A stretch of 64,000 nt of DNA from the NCBI RefSeq assembly GCF_013177635.1, contig NZ_CP030944.1, positions 2,108,001-2,172,000 on the forward strand, given 5' to 3'. Of this stretch, positions 10,842-27,617 are shown piece by piece. Positions within the stretch are counted from its first letter, which is position 1. Every line of letters begins with the position of its first letter. The translations under genes and the position numbers were made by a program. The notes under the pieces are model-generated. The model worked only from the letters and a program-made list of their open reading frames with translations, was not told the DNA's origin and did no database searches. Source of the DNA: Arcobacter aquimarinus (GTDB lineage: Bacteria; Campylobacterota; Campylobacteria; Campylobacterales; Arcobacteraceae).

Positions 10842-11225
10842 TTATTTTTTACCGGCTTTTGGTCGTTTAGTACCATATTTAGATCTTGCAACAGTTCTGT
10901 TTGCAACACCAGCAGTATCTAACGCACCTCTTACGATGTGGTATTTAACCCCAGGTAAATCCTTAACTCTTCCACCTCTTACAAGTACAATTGAGTGCTC
11001 TTGTAAATTGTGACCTTCTCCACCGATATATGAAATAACTTCAAATCCTGTTGTTAATCTAACTTTTGCAACTTTTCTTAAAGCCGAGTTAGGTTTTTTA
11101 GGTGTAGTTGTATATACTCTTGTACATACTCCTCTTCTTTGTGGACATTCTTTTAATGCTGGCGATTTAGATTTTTTTATAACCTTTTTTCGCTCATTTC
11201 TTACAAGCTGATTGATTGTAGGCAT
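10842..11225 (-). CDS. rpsL: Small ribosomal subunit protein uS12
   Basis: Ribosomal protein S12, 127 residues, part of the decoding centre of the 30S subunit. The loop [13 protein letters not shown] carries Lys43, and [12 protein letters not shown] carries Lys88; both are the wild-type residues whose change usually gives streptomycin resistance. First gene of the str operon. A run of accessory genes, not rpoC, lies upstream, so the operon needs its own promoter (candidate at 11355-11360). Confidence 0.99.
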   Translation of the reverse strand: MPTINQLVRNERKKVIKKSKSPALKECPQRRGVCTRVYTTTPKKPNSALRKVAKVRLTTGFEVISYIGGEGHNLQEHSIVLVRGGRVKDLPGVKYHIVRGALDTAGVANRTVARSKYGTKRPKAGKK

Positions 11226-11354
11226 TTCTTTCCTTTATATAAATTGGTTTGAGTAATTATAAGCTTTACTCAAGCTTCTCGTGCAAATCAACATTAAGTT
11301 GAAACGATACTCCGATTCTAGGAAACTTGGTAGAGTTTTCTAAAAAAGTTCAAG

Positions 11355-11360
11355 ATTATA
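11355..11360 (-). promoter_or_regulatory. Candidate -10 box for rpsL-rpsG-fusA
   Basis: The minus strand reads AAGTATAATCTTG here, a good match to the Campylobacterota vegetative -10 box, about 130 bases before rpsL. No clear -35 box is seen, which is usual in this phylum. Confidence 0.45.
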
Positions 11361-11463
11361 CTTAAAATAATATTAAAAATATCTTATGCTAAATTATTTG
11401 ATATATTAAGTTTGAAGTTATCTTTTTTTACTAAAATTCGAAAAAATAAAAGGTAAAAAAAAT

Positions 11464-12615
11464 ATGACTAAACAATTATTCCCTTTAGCTTTGGGTGGTT
11501 TAGCAATAGGAACTACAGAATTTATTATTATGGGACTACTTCCTGATGTTGCAAATTCATTAGATGTTTCTATTCCTGTTGCTGGACACCTCATCTCTGC
11601 TTATGCATTTGGAGTTGTTATTGGAGCTCCTACATTAGTTGCACTTAGTGCGAAATTTCCTCCAAAATATATACTAATTACATTAATGATTTTATTTACA
11701 ATATTTAACGCTTTTTCAATTATTGCACCTGATTACAATACACTTTTAATCTCAAGATTTTTTGCAGGTCTTCCCCATGGAGCATTTTTTGGAGTTGGAA
11801 CTGTAGTTGCGACAAAATTAGCTCAAAAAGGAAAAGAAGCACAAGCTATTTCTTCCATGTTTACAGGACTTACTATTGCAATTTTGCTTATGGTTCCATT
11901 TGTTACATTTATAGGTCATAATCTTCATTGGAGATATGCATTTGGAATTGTTTCAATACTTGGATTATTAACTATTTTATCTTTATATCTTTGGTTACCA
12001 AAATTAAAACCTCTAAAAACTGTAACTTTCAAAGAAGAATTAGAATTTTTTAAAACAATTAAAGCTTGGCATATTTTAACTATCGTTGCAATTGGTTTTG
12101 GAGGATTATTTACTTGGTTTAGTTATATTGCTCCTCTTTTAATTCATGTATCACAATTTGATGCTTCGCAAGTTTCATATCTAATGATTGTTGCAGGTGC
12201 TGGTATGGTTGTTGGTAATATTTTAGGTGGTTATTTAGCCGATAAAAAAGACCCTGCAATTACAACTATTATGCTTTTATCATTTATGGTTATTTCACTT
12301 ATTTTAGTATTTTTTCTATCAGAAAATAAAATCATTTCTATTCTTCTTACTTTTATTTGTGGAGCTTTAGCTATGTCTATTGGTACACCAATTAATATGG
12401 TAATGTTAAAAAGTGCAAAACATTCAGAAATGTTAGCTGCTGCTTTTATGCAAGCTGCATTTAATGTTGCAAATTCTTTAGGAGCATTTTTTGGAGGAAT
12501 ACCTCTATTTTTTGGTTTATCTTTTAATTATCCTTCACTTGTAGGAGCACTTATGGCTGGAACTGGTGCTTTATTATGTGTAGTATTTTACAAAAAATAT
12601 CAACAAAGTTTTTAA
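11464..12615 (+). CDS. MFS transporter, DHA1 drug/arabinose-efflux type
   Basis: A 383-residue major facilitator with about 12 predicted membrane helices in the inner membrane. The N-terminus (LALGGLAIGTTEFIIMGLLP) and following VAGHLISAYAFGVVIGAP are typical of the AraJ/YdhP/YdeA group of DHA1 proton-driven exporters of sugars or drugs. GGYLADKKDP marks the loop between helices 8 and 9. The substrate cannot be read from the sequence. It is the only plus-strand gene between positions 1 and 33 kb, divergent from rpsL and convergent with the DUF2971 gene, so it is a single-gene unit. Start ATG at 11464 follows AAAGG by seven bases. Confidence 0.87.
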   Translation: MTKQLFPLALGGLAIGTTEFIIMGLLPDVANSLDVSIPVAGHLISAYAFGVVIGAPTLVALSAKFPPKYILITLMILFTIFNAFSIIAPDYNTLLISRFFAGLPHGAFFGVGTVVATKLAQKGKEAQAISSMFTGLTIAILLMVPFVTFIGHNLHWRYAFGIVSILGLLTILSLYLWLPKLKPLKTVTFKEELEFFKTIKAWHILTIVAIGFGGLFTWFSYIAPLLIHVSQFDASQVSYLMIVAGAGMVVGNILGGYLADKKDPAITTIMLLSFMVISLILVFFLSENKIISILLTFICGALAMSIGTPINMVMLKSAKHSEMLAAAFMQAAFNVANSLGAFFGGIPLFFGLSFNYPSLVGALMAGTGALLCVVFYKKYQQSF

Positions 12616-12634
12616 ATCATCTATATGATGATTT
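12614..12634. terminator. Bidirectional hairpin between convergent genes
   Basis: Arms 12614-12621 and 12627-12634 (AAATCATC and its complement) overlap the stop codons of both the MFS gene and the DUF2971 gene. Downstream on the plus strand is a U-rich tract, so it should end the MFS transcript; the minus side has no clear U run. Confidence 0.5.
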
Positions 12635-13432
12635 TGAACTTTTTATTTTTACATTATAAAAACCATTATTAGCTAAAAATATTCTTATTTCTTGGTCTAT
12701 AAACTTATTTTTGGGTCCCTTTATTATCTCTAATATTGGTTCATTTTCTTCATTAAAGTTATCAAATTTTAGTTCAAAATATGGTATTAGGTTTCCACAA
12801 ACTGCTCTAAACATCATAGGTGAAATATTATTTTCAAAAATAAATCTTTTCGTAGATTTATCTTCTGTTATTATTGGATTGTGAATTAATCTTATTTCTT
12901 GTTCTTCCATAAAAAGTTCATTTTTTGATTTTGCTGATAAATAATTTATTTCATCTATAATTTTTTCACAAAATTTTTCAAATTCATATAAATCAAAATC
13001 AAAATTATCTTTTAGTTCAAATAATGGTTTTAAAATTTTTTTAATCTCTTTTTCTTGTAATTTTTCATCATATAATACTTTTGATGTTTTAATCAAATTA
13101 TTTTCTTTGAAATATTCAGTATTAAATCCAATAGCAACGCCATATCCATCATCAGAATAAGCTCTCCATTGACTTAATAAATCTTCACCTTGTGAAAATG
13201 AAGCTATATAAACATTTGGTTGTTTATTTTCATAAAATTTTAAAAAAGTATTAAATTTTTCATAATTATTTTTTGTAGTTATTTCTTGGATTTTTTTTAA
13301 AACTTTCTCTTTTATCCAATGAATTTCTTTGTAATCATTTAGATTATAAACAGAACTTAACCATAAAGTTTTATTTTGAATAATAGCTTTAAAAGCTTCA
13401 ACATTGCAGTAATGATACATAATATTTCCCAT
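12617..13432 (-). CDS. DUF2971 domain protein
   Basis: A 271-residue cytosolic protein with the DUF2971 pattern: MYHYCNVEAFKAIIQNKTLW at the N-terminus, SSVYNLNDYKE, then IASFSQGEDLLSQWRAYSDD and GVAIGF. DUF2971 proteins are common accessory genes in bacteria, sometimes near phage defence or toxin-like genes, but no activity is proven that I know of. Start ATG at 13432 is supported by AGGAG eight bases upstream; the ATG at 13420 lacks such a site. A long inverted repeat covers the ribosome site and start codon (13419-13457). It is convergent with the MFS gene and 50 bases after the channel gene's 3' end side, so probably separately expressed. Confidence 0.75.
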   Translation of the reverse strand: MGNIMYHYCNVEAFKAIIQNKTLWLSSVYNLNDYKEIHWIKEKVLKKIQEITTKNNYEKFNTFLKFYENKQPNVYIASFSQGEDLLSQWRAYSDDGYGVAIGFNTEYFKENNLIKTSKVLYDEKLQEKEIKKILKPLFELKDNFDFDLYEFEKFCEKIIDEINYLSAKSKNELFMEEQEIRLIHNPIITEDKSTKRFIFENNISPMMFRAVCGNLIPYFELKFDNFNEENEPILEIIKGPKNKFIDQEIRIFLANNGFYNVKIKSSKSSYR

Positions 13433-13457
13433 AGTAACTCTCCTATGGGAATATTAT
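13419..13457 (-). promoter_or_regulatory. Start-codon-burying hairpin of the DUF2971 gene
   Basis: Arms 13419-13434 and 13443-13457 pair over 15 bp with one bulged base and an eight-base loop. In the minus-strand mRNA the 3' arm contains the AUG and the loop holds most of the AGGAG ribosome site. TATAAT boxes at 13463-13468 and 13453-13458 imply two possible 5' ends, the first including the whole hairpin and the second cutting into its 5' arm. Confidence 0.6.
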
Positions 13458-13482
13458 ACTCTATTATAATTAGGAGAAAATA

Positions 13483-14301
<819 letters not shown>

Positions 14302-14359
14302 TTAAGTAAAAATTTTTTCGTAATAATAACCAAAAAATAGCTATTTATTAAACTCTTTA

Positions 14360-14632
14360 TTAACTTTTAGGCATATCTTTAAGTAAAATCATTCTCATCC
14401 AAGCTGATGTTGTTATTTTAACACCTATCTCTTTTGACATTTTGTTAGCTTGTTCTTCAATCCAATCCTTTTCTATTTGATTTAAAGCTACTGGAATTGC
14501 TACATTTCTAACTTCACTTTCAATTTTCTTAGGTCTTCCCATAGATTTCTTTTTAACAACTTTTTCTTCTAATACTTTCTCTTCTGTTTTAATTTTTGTT
14601 GTATTTTGTTTTAATTTATCTGCATATCCCAT
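14360..14632 (-). CDS. Small basic protein partnered with ParA (possible DNA binder)
   Basis: A 90-residue protein. The first half is very basic and includes GRPKK, which looks like an AT-hook; the second half (about 45-90) reads as strand-helix-helix (NVAIPVALNQIEKDWIEEQA) and could be a ribbon-helix-helix fold. It begins two bases after the ParA gene stops. A small DNA-binding protein directly behind ParA is the plan of type Ib plasmid partition cassettes (ParA-ParG/Omega-like), so it may be the centromere binder. The fold and role are inferred; I recognise no named family. Confidence 0.6.
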   Translation of the reverse strand: MGYADKLKQNTTKIKTEEKVLEEKVVKKKSMGRPKKIESEVRNVAIPVALNQIEKDWIEEQANKMSKEIGVKITTSAWMRMILLKDMPKS

Positions 14633-14634
14633 AT

Positions 14635-15231
14635 CTATTTCTCTAAAACTTTTTTCAATTCAATCATATCTTCAATTGCATTTCTGTAAATATGTCTTTT
14701 AAATCTATTATTACCAGCTTTTGTTTCTACATATTCACAATCAAATAAACTATCTTCTAAAACAGAAGATTCTCTTACAAAAATAATAGGTATATTTATA
14801 CGAGAATCAATTTTATTTATCTCTTCTTGTAAATACTCTTTCAACTCAACTGCTTTGTTGTTATTTTTAGTTCTATTTACTACAATGATTATGTTTTTAT
14901 TTATTTCAAGAACATCTTTTAAAGTAGCCATTGTTGCTTGAACATCAACAATAGATGTTAATGTCGGAATTACAATCTTATGAGCTTGTTTTATAATCTC
15001 ATTTATTCTATTATCTTTAAAACCACCAAAATCATATACTACTTTATCATCATAAGGAATTTGTTCATACTCATCAATTGAAACTAAAAATCCTTTCTCT
15101 TCTGGCATCAAATTATGTGCTGATGAGTGAGAATCATTTGTAACATATGTATAATCAATCATTTGAGATATTTGAACAGATAAAGTTGTTTTTCCAACGC
15201 CACCTTTAATACTATAAACAACAAACGACAA
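14635..15231 (-). CDS. ParA/MinD-like ATPase
   Basis: A 198-residue P-loop ATPase of the ParA family. Deviant Walker A KGGVGKTT is at residues 9-16 with the signature lysine; VVYDFGGFKDN near residue 65 is the Walker B/switch region; VVNRTKNN near residue 118 is the base-recognition strand. It is short, like plasmid-borne or orphan ParA proteins, and lacks an N-terminal helix-turn-helix, so it is unlike chromosomal ParA/Soj. The start is TTG at 15231 with AGGAG seven bases before. Two-gene unit with the small basic partner; upstream is an AT-only tract that could hold binding sites. Confidence 0.85.
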   Translation of the reverse strand: MSFVVYSIKGGVGKTTLSVQISQMIDYTYVTNDSHSSAHNLMPEEKGFLVSIDEYEQIPYDDKVVYDFGGFKDNRINEIIKQAHKIVIPTLTSIVDVQATMATLKDVLEINKNIIIVVNRTKNNNKAVELKEYLQEEINKIDSRINIPIIFVRESSVLEDSLFDCEYVETKAGNNRFKRHIYRNAIEDMIELKKVLEK

Positions 15232-15240
15232 TATGGACTC

Positions 15241-15374
15241 CTTTTATTTATTTCTATATAATTTTATATTAAATATATAAATATATTTAATAATATACAA
15301 ATATTATAACTTATATATTATTAAATAAATATTCTATATATTCATATATAAACTATAAAAATATATATAAAGAA
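15241..15374. other. AT-only tract upstream of the ParA cassette
   Basis: About 130 bases that are almost purely A and T. It contains an inverted repeat (10-bp arms at 15269-15278 and 15281-15290), two copies of TTCTATATA (15252-15260 and 15332-15340), and several TATATA runs. It separates the ParA gene from the broken cupin gene. It may be a promoter, a partition-site-like binding region, or simply an AT-rich spacer. Confidence 0.5.
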
Positions 15375-15994
15375 CTATAAATGTCCTGTTTTTACAAAAA
15401 TAATAGTTTCATCTTCCACATAAGGAAAATGTTGACTTAAATGAGGACTTCTAATCCATGTACCTTTTGGATATTTGCCATATTCATCCATGAATATACC
15501 ATTTAAAACATATATCTCTTCTCCACCCCAATGTTTATGAGAAATAAATTTTTCATTTTTAGTCCATTTTACCAATGTTGTTTGCTCAAATAATGGCATT
15601 ACTTCTAAATTTCCTTGTCCTTGTAGCCATAAGATATTATTTGTATCAATAACTATATTTTGAGTTTTATCAGTAAAATGATTTGTTTTTCTAAATATGA
15701 TACAACCCATTTTTCCACTCTCAACAAATGACTCTTTCTCTTTTGATAGTCTTAAATAAGTACCACTTTTAAACTCTCATATTCATTTATGTAAGTTCCT
15801 TCTAAAACTAATATTTCAACACTATTTATTTTTGGATTAGTATTTAATTTGTAATTTTCTTGAATTTTTATTATTGCTGTTTCTTGATTATTTATTTTTG
15901 ATAATAACTTTTTTGAAACACCTTTTACTTCATCTTCAATCCATTTTAAATCATTTGTATTAATTAAAACTCTCTTTTCATAATTATCATTCAT
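15375..15994 (-). pseudogene. Double-cupin (ChrR-type cupin) gene with a frameshift
   Basis: Two minus-strand frames, 15752-15994 (80 residues) and 15375-15710 (111 residues), are halves of one gene. After Tyr72 the sequence has GAGAG at 15774-15778, where adding one A (GAAGAG) restores EEFKSGTYLR, exactly parallel to GKYPKGTWIR in the second half, and reads straight through without a stop into the Met of the second piece. The repaired protein has 206 residues and two ChrR-type cupin modules. The first module lacks the metal histidines, while the second keeps SHKHWGGEE. In the anti-sigma factor ChrR this cupin type follows a zinc-binding domain absent here. The second piece could still be made from its internal ATG. 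A sequencing error is possible. Confidence 0.8.
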
Positions 15995-16096
15995 ATTAGT
16001 TCACTTTTTTAAAATTTTTTATTCTTTGATAGAGAAGATACTAATGCTTATAAAATTAAATAAAACTTATTTTTAAAAGCCTTTTGTTTTTATTAA

Positions 16097-16129
16097 GACA
16101 AATTGAAACTATAAAAAGTCCAATTTGTC
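16097..16129. repeat. Inverted repeat upstream of the cupin gene
   Basis: GACAAATTG (16097-16105) and CAATTTGTC (16121-16129) are perfect 9-bp arms 15 bases apart, between the YciI gene and the broken cupin gene. No U run follows, so an operator or mRNA hairpin is as likely as a terminator. Confidence 0.5.
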
Positions 16130-16159
16130 GAGTTTTATGAGATATTTTGAGATTTATTG

Positions 16160-16447
16160 TTATTGTTTAGGAAGCAGTTTCATAGGAACGATTTGGAATT
16201 CATCCATATTCCAAACATTATTTTTAACATAAGGTTCATTCTGTAACCATTCATCTATCTCTTCATCAGAATCAAAATCAACAAATAGTGTTGAACCAAC
16301 CATTACATCATCTTCAATTAATGCACCAGCATTTATAATTTTACCTTCTGCCATTAATTTTCTAGCTCCTTCAATGTGAGCCTCTCTAGATTCTAATCTT
16401 CTTTCTAAAGCGTTATCATTATCATAAGCTATAACTAAATATTGCAT
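16160..16447 (-). CDS. YciI family protein
   Basis: A 95-residue protein matching the YciI/YCII fold: MQYLVIAYDN at the N-terminus (first strand), R-x-x-H (REAHIEGARKLMAEGKI) with the conserved histidine, AGALI, and DEEIDEWLQNEPYV (the family's a..w...DPf motif). Family members are small dimeric alpha/beta barrels of unclear enzymology; some are proposed dehydrochlorinase-like or partner domains of sigma factors. Start ATG at 16447 follows AAGGA. Located upstream of the cupin pseudogene in the accessory block. Confidence 0.85.
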   Translation of the reverse strand: MQYLVIAYDNDNALERRLESREAHIEGARKLMAEGKIINAGALIEDDVMVGSTLFVDFDSDEEIDEWLQNEPYVKNNVWNMDEFQIVPMKLLPKQ

Positions 16448-16510
16448 TTTATTCCTTTTTTATTTTATTTTATCATTCTATCATAAAAATAAAATGATAA
16501 AACAAAATTA

Positions 16511-16894
16511 TTACATCATAGTTGCTATTAAAAATGTTAATGGATAAATTATCACATTCATATATCTGAAAACTGGTATCATTTTAACATTTATTGGTAC
16601 TATTTCTTCAATTGAAATACCCAACGATAATTTTTTCATTATTGATAATTTAAAGCTTATATCTAAAAATTTCAAAATAAATATTGAACTCATCCAAAAA
16701 CTAAAATTATTAAAATAAATTGCTAAAAAAATAGTATAAAAAAATGATAAATGTAATAAAAAATATATAAAAATATTCTTTTTAAATATTAAATAGTTAT
16801 TATTTATAAGACCGTATAAATCATAAGATTTTTGCCAATTTGACTCAAAAAGTTCAACTGCAATAAAAATAAGAAAAAGATAAATGTAATCCAT
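16511..16894 (-). CDS. Small membrane protein of unknown function
   Basis: A 127-residue, very hydrophobic protein with about four membrane helices (near 1-16, 38-66, 66-85 and 105-127) and few charges. I recognise no family. It begins 42 bases after the rpoC stop and the same strand is used, so readthrough from rpoBC could express it; a 9-bp hairpin without a U run lies in the gap. Base composition is even more AT-rich than the neighbours. Real coding status is likely but not proven, resting on length and position. Confidence 0.5.
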   Translation of the reverse strand: MDYIYLFLIFIAVELFESNWQKSYDLYGLINNNYLIFKKNIFIYFLLHLSFFYTIFLAIYFNNFSFWMSSIFILKFLDISFKLSIMKKLSLGISIEEIVPINVKMIPVFRYMNVIIYPLTFLIATMM

Positions 16895-16907
16895 ATCAAG
16901 TAAGTAT

Positions 16908-16930
16908 TCAATAGGGATAAACCCTATTGA
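16908..16930 (-). repeat. Hairpin behind rpoC
   Basis: Perfect 9-bp arms (TCAATAGGG and its complement) with a five-base loop lie 6 bases after the rpoC stop codon. No U run follows on the minus strand, so it is at best a weak or Rho-assisted end, or an RNA-stabilising 3' hairpin. Confidence 0.65.
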
Positions 16931-16936
16931 TTAATT

Positions 16937-25634
<8,698 letters not shown>

Positions 25635-25673
25635 TTATTTATTTTAAAGCACAAAAGCATCCATAAAGGATAG

Positions 25674-25700
25674 GGTTAAAATTTCTCAAAAATTTTAACC
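25674..25700 (-). repeat. Hairpin in the rpoB leader
   Basis: GGTTAAAATTT (25674-25684) pairs with 25690-25700 over 11 bp around a five-base loop. AGCATC and GATGCT flank it (about 25655-25660 and 25713-25718) and could close a larger outer stem. Confidence 0.6.
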
Positions 25701-25723
25701 TTAACCTTCAAAGATGCTAATCT

Positions 25724-25747
25724 TTATACAGGGAATTCCCTGTATAA
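25724..25747 (-). promoter_or_regulatory. 24-bp perfect palindrome between rplL and rpoB
   Basis: Positions 25724-25747 read the same on both strands with no spacer, centred on GGAATTCC. In RNA it would fold as a hairpin of about ten pairs; in DNA it could be a protein site. It is 21 bases after the rplL stop. Together with the hairpin at 25674-25700 it is a candidate attenuator or processing site that sets the rplL:rpoB ratio. Confidence 0.65.
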
Positions 25748-25768
25748 CAGATATAATCATTAATATGA

Positions 25769-26140
25769 TTATTTAATTTCTACTTTTGCTCCAGCAGCTT
25801 CTAATTGAGCTTTTGCAGCTTCAGCATCTGCTTTTGAAATACCCTCTTTAATAGTTGAAGGAGTTTGTTCAGCAGCATCTTTTGCTTCTTTTAATCCTAA
25901 ACCAGTTAATGCTCTAATTTCTTTAATAACATTAATTTTTTTGTCTCCTGAATCAACGATAACTACGTCAAATTCAGTTTTTTCTTCAGCAGCTTCTGCA
26001 GCAGCTACTGCACCACCTGCAACTGCTACAGGTTGAGCAGATACACCAAATTTTTCTTCAAATTCTTTAACTAATTCTGATAATTCTAATACAGATAAAC
26101 CAGAGATAAATTCTAAAACGTCTTCTTTAGAAATTGCCAT
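25769..26140 (-). CDS. rplL: Large ribosomal subunit protein bL12
   Basis: L7/L12 stalk protein, 123 residues. N-terminal dimerisation domain, an Ala-rich hinge (about 37-53), and the C-terminal factor-binding domain beginning [20 protein letters not shown] with conserved LGLKEAKD. Multiple copies on the stalk recruit and stimulate EF-G and EF-Tu. Follows rplJ by 50 bases. Start ATG at 26140 with AAGGA upstream. Confidence 0.99.
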   Translation of the reverse strand: MAISKEDVLEFISGLSVLELSELVKEFEEKFGVSAQPVAVAGGAVAAAEAAEEKTEFDVVIVDSGDKKINVIKEIRALTGLGLKEAKDAAEQTPSTIKEGISKADAEAAKAQLEAAGAKVEIK

Positions 26141-26190
26141 TTCATTTTCCTTTTTAATTTTTATAATTTAATTTTTAATAGCTTAAATAA

Positions 26191-26679
26191 TTAAGCAGCC
26201 TCTTCTTCTTTTTTTCTTCTAAGAGCATCAAGACCAATAGTAAAGTTTCTAACTGGTCCCATCCATACAGAAGCAAGCATACCAAGAAGTTCTTCTCTTG
26301 ATGGTAATTTAGCGAACGCATTAACTCTTGAAGCATCTGCAATTTCACCTTCGATAATACCAGATTTAATAGTAAATTTTTCTTTATTAGCAGATGCAAA
26401 TTTATCAGCTACTTTACAAGCTGAAATTTGATCTTCTGACCATAAGAAAATATTTGTACCACTTAACTCGATATCACCTAGCTCAGCATTTTTAACTGCA
26501 ACTGTCACTAAAGTATTTTTAGCAACTTGAACTTTTGTATTATTAGCTTTAGCTTCTTTTCTTAAAGATTCTAACTCTTTATGAGTAAGACCTTTGTAAT
26601 CACAAACTACAACAGCTAAAGAATTTTTAAATTCAGCAGATAAAAAATCAATAATTTCTGATTTTTGTTGTTTAGTCAT
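26191..26679 (-). CDS. rplJ: Large ribosomal subunit protein uL10
   Basis: L10, 162 residues, the base of the ribosomal stalk that carries L12 dimers. Seen: MTKQQKSEIIDFL, VVCDYKGLTHKELESLR, a central fold, and a C-terminal helix for L12 binding. In other bacteria the L10-L12 complex represses rplJL translation by binding the leader; a matching leader is present just upstream (26699-26765). GGGAGGAG lies close before the ATG at 26679. Confidence 0.98.
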   Translation of the reverse strand: MTKQQKSEIIDFLSAEFKNSLAVVVCDYKGLTHKELESLRKEAKANNTKVQVAKNTLVTVAVKNAELGDIELSGTNIFLWSEDQISACKVADKFASANKEKFTIKSGIIEGEIADASRVNAFAKLPSREELLGMLASVWMGPVRNFTIGLDALRRKKEEEAA

Positions 26680-26698
26680 CTATTTCTCCTCCCTTCAA

Positions 26699-26765
26699 AA
26701 CATCGACTTAGGCGGGATTTACAAGAAACGGAGGTGTCTCTTACCAGCTGTCTAAAGTTTTATTT
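26699..26765 (-). ncRNA. Candidate L10 leader (rplJ autoregulatory RNA)
   Basis: The minus strand carries TTTAGACAGCTGGTAAGAG and, about 25 bases later, CCCGCCTAAGTC, shortly before the rplJ ribosome site. These halves agree with the consensus I recall for the ribosomal-protein L10 leader, which folds to a bulged stem with a kink turn bound by L10-L12. CTTTAG and CTAAG can pair with one bulge. A covariance-model search (Rfam L10_leader) would settle it. Confidence 0.55.
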
Positions 26766-26780
26766 CAGTGCTTTGAATAA

Positions 26781-26820
26781 CACTCAATAATAAAGATATT
26801 TAAATCTATATTATTGAATG
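26781..26820 (-). repeat. AT-rich hairpin before the L10 leader
   Basis: Arms 26781-26792 and 26809-26820 pair over 12 bp with one mismatch, between the rplA terminator-like hairpin and the L10 leader. It may be part of the leader or a processing stem. Confidence 0.5.
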
Positions 26821-26822
26821 TT

Positions 26823-26857
26823 AAAAAAAATCAGACAAGGTAAAACCTTATCTGATT
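26823..26857 (-). terminator. Terminator/attenuator overlapping the rplA stop codon
   Basis: Arms 26829-26840 and 26846-26857 form a 12-pair stem with one G.U-type mismatch and a five-base loop; eight U residues follow on the minus strand. The rplA stop codon lies inside the stem. It should at least partly end rplK-rplA transcription before rplJ. Confidence 0.8.
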
Positions 26858-27546
26858 TCCATCAATTCCATGTTATCTAATATAACTGAAGGACTCATTG
26901 TTAATGAAATTGCTGCATTTGTGATATATCTACCTTTTGCAGTTGAAGGTTTAGCTTTATTAATTGCTGCAATAAATGCTGCTGCATTTTCTTTAATTGC
27001 TTCTGCAGAAAATGAAACTTTACCAATTCCAGCTTGCATATTACCTTTTTTATCAACTCTATAAGTAACTTGACCACCTTTAGCATCATTTACAGCTTTA
27101 GTAACATCCATTGTTACAGTTCCTGTTTTAGGATTTGGCATTAAACCTTTTGGCCCTAAAATTCTTCCAACTTTTCCTACGATACCCATACAATCTGGCG
27201 TTGCAATTAAAACATCAAAATTTATGTTACCAGCTTGAATTGCTTCTGCTAAATCATCATTACCAACAACATCAGCACCTGCTGCTTTTGCTTCGTCCAA
27301 TTTTAAACCTTTTGCAAAAACTGCAACTCTTACAGTTTTACCAGTTCCATTTGGAAGAACAACAGCACCTCTAATCATCTGATCTGCATGTCTTGGATCT
27401 ACATTTAAATTTAATGCTATTTCAACACTTTCGTCAAATTTAGCAGACTTTAATTCTTTTACTTTTTCACATGCATCTGATAAAGAATATTTTTTATTTT
27501 CAACTTTCTCTACTAATGCTTTATATCTTTTTGAAACTTTTGCCAT
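26848..27546 (-). CDS. rplA: Large ribosomal subunit protein uL1
   Basis: L1, 232 residues, of the mobile L1 stalk that gates E-site tRNA exit. Recognised by [34 protein letters not shown] and the C-terminal [13 protein letters not shown]1 often represses its own operon; no certain 23S-like L1 site is seen in the 71-base gap from rplK. The final codons form the 5' arm of a terminator-like hairpin. Confidence 0.99.
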   Translation of the reverse strand: MAKVSKRYKALVEKVENKKYSLSDACEKVKELKSAKFDESVEIALNLNVDPRHADQMIRGAVVLPNGTGKTVRVAVFAKGLKLDEAKAAGADVVGNDDLAEAIQAGNINFDVLIATPDCMGIVGKVGRILGPKGLMPNPKTGTVTMDVTKAVNDAKGGQVTYRVDKKGNMQAGIGKVSFSAEAIKENAAAFIAAINKAKPSTAKGRYITNAAISLTMSPSVILDNMELMEIR

Positions 27547-27617
27547 TTTTTTCTCCGCAATATTTTATTTTGCTACCGCCTTTATAAGCCTGGTGGTGAG
27601 ACTTCTATAATACTGAA

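Noticed and set aside
14335-14346. AAATAGCTATTT palindrome with following U run as a terminator
   Set aside because: The stem is only about four to five weak pairs once a loop is allowed; too unstable to call.
15241-15374. Replication origin of an integrated plasmid
   Set aside because: AT-rich with repeats, but no Rep gene, no DnaA boxes and no true iteron series were seen.
15375-15994. Two independent small cupin genes
   Set aside because: Restoring one base fuses them into a continuous double cupin with no stop, and the region between the pieces codes for the missing motif of the first cupin.
27547-27617. L1-binding site in the rplK-rplA gap
   Set aside because: A small imperfect hairpin (ACCACC with GGCGGT) exists, but I could not match the conserved 23S-like L1 site on the transcribed strand.
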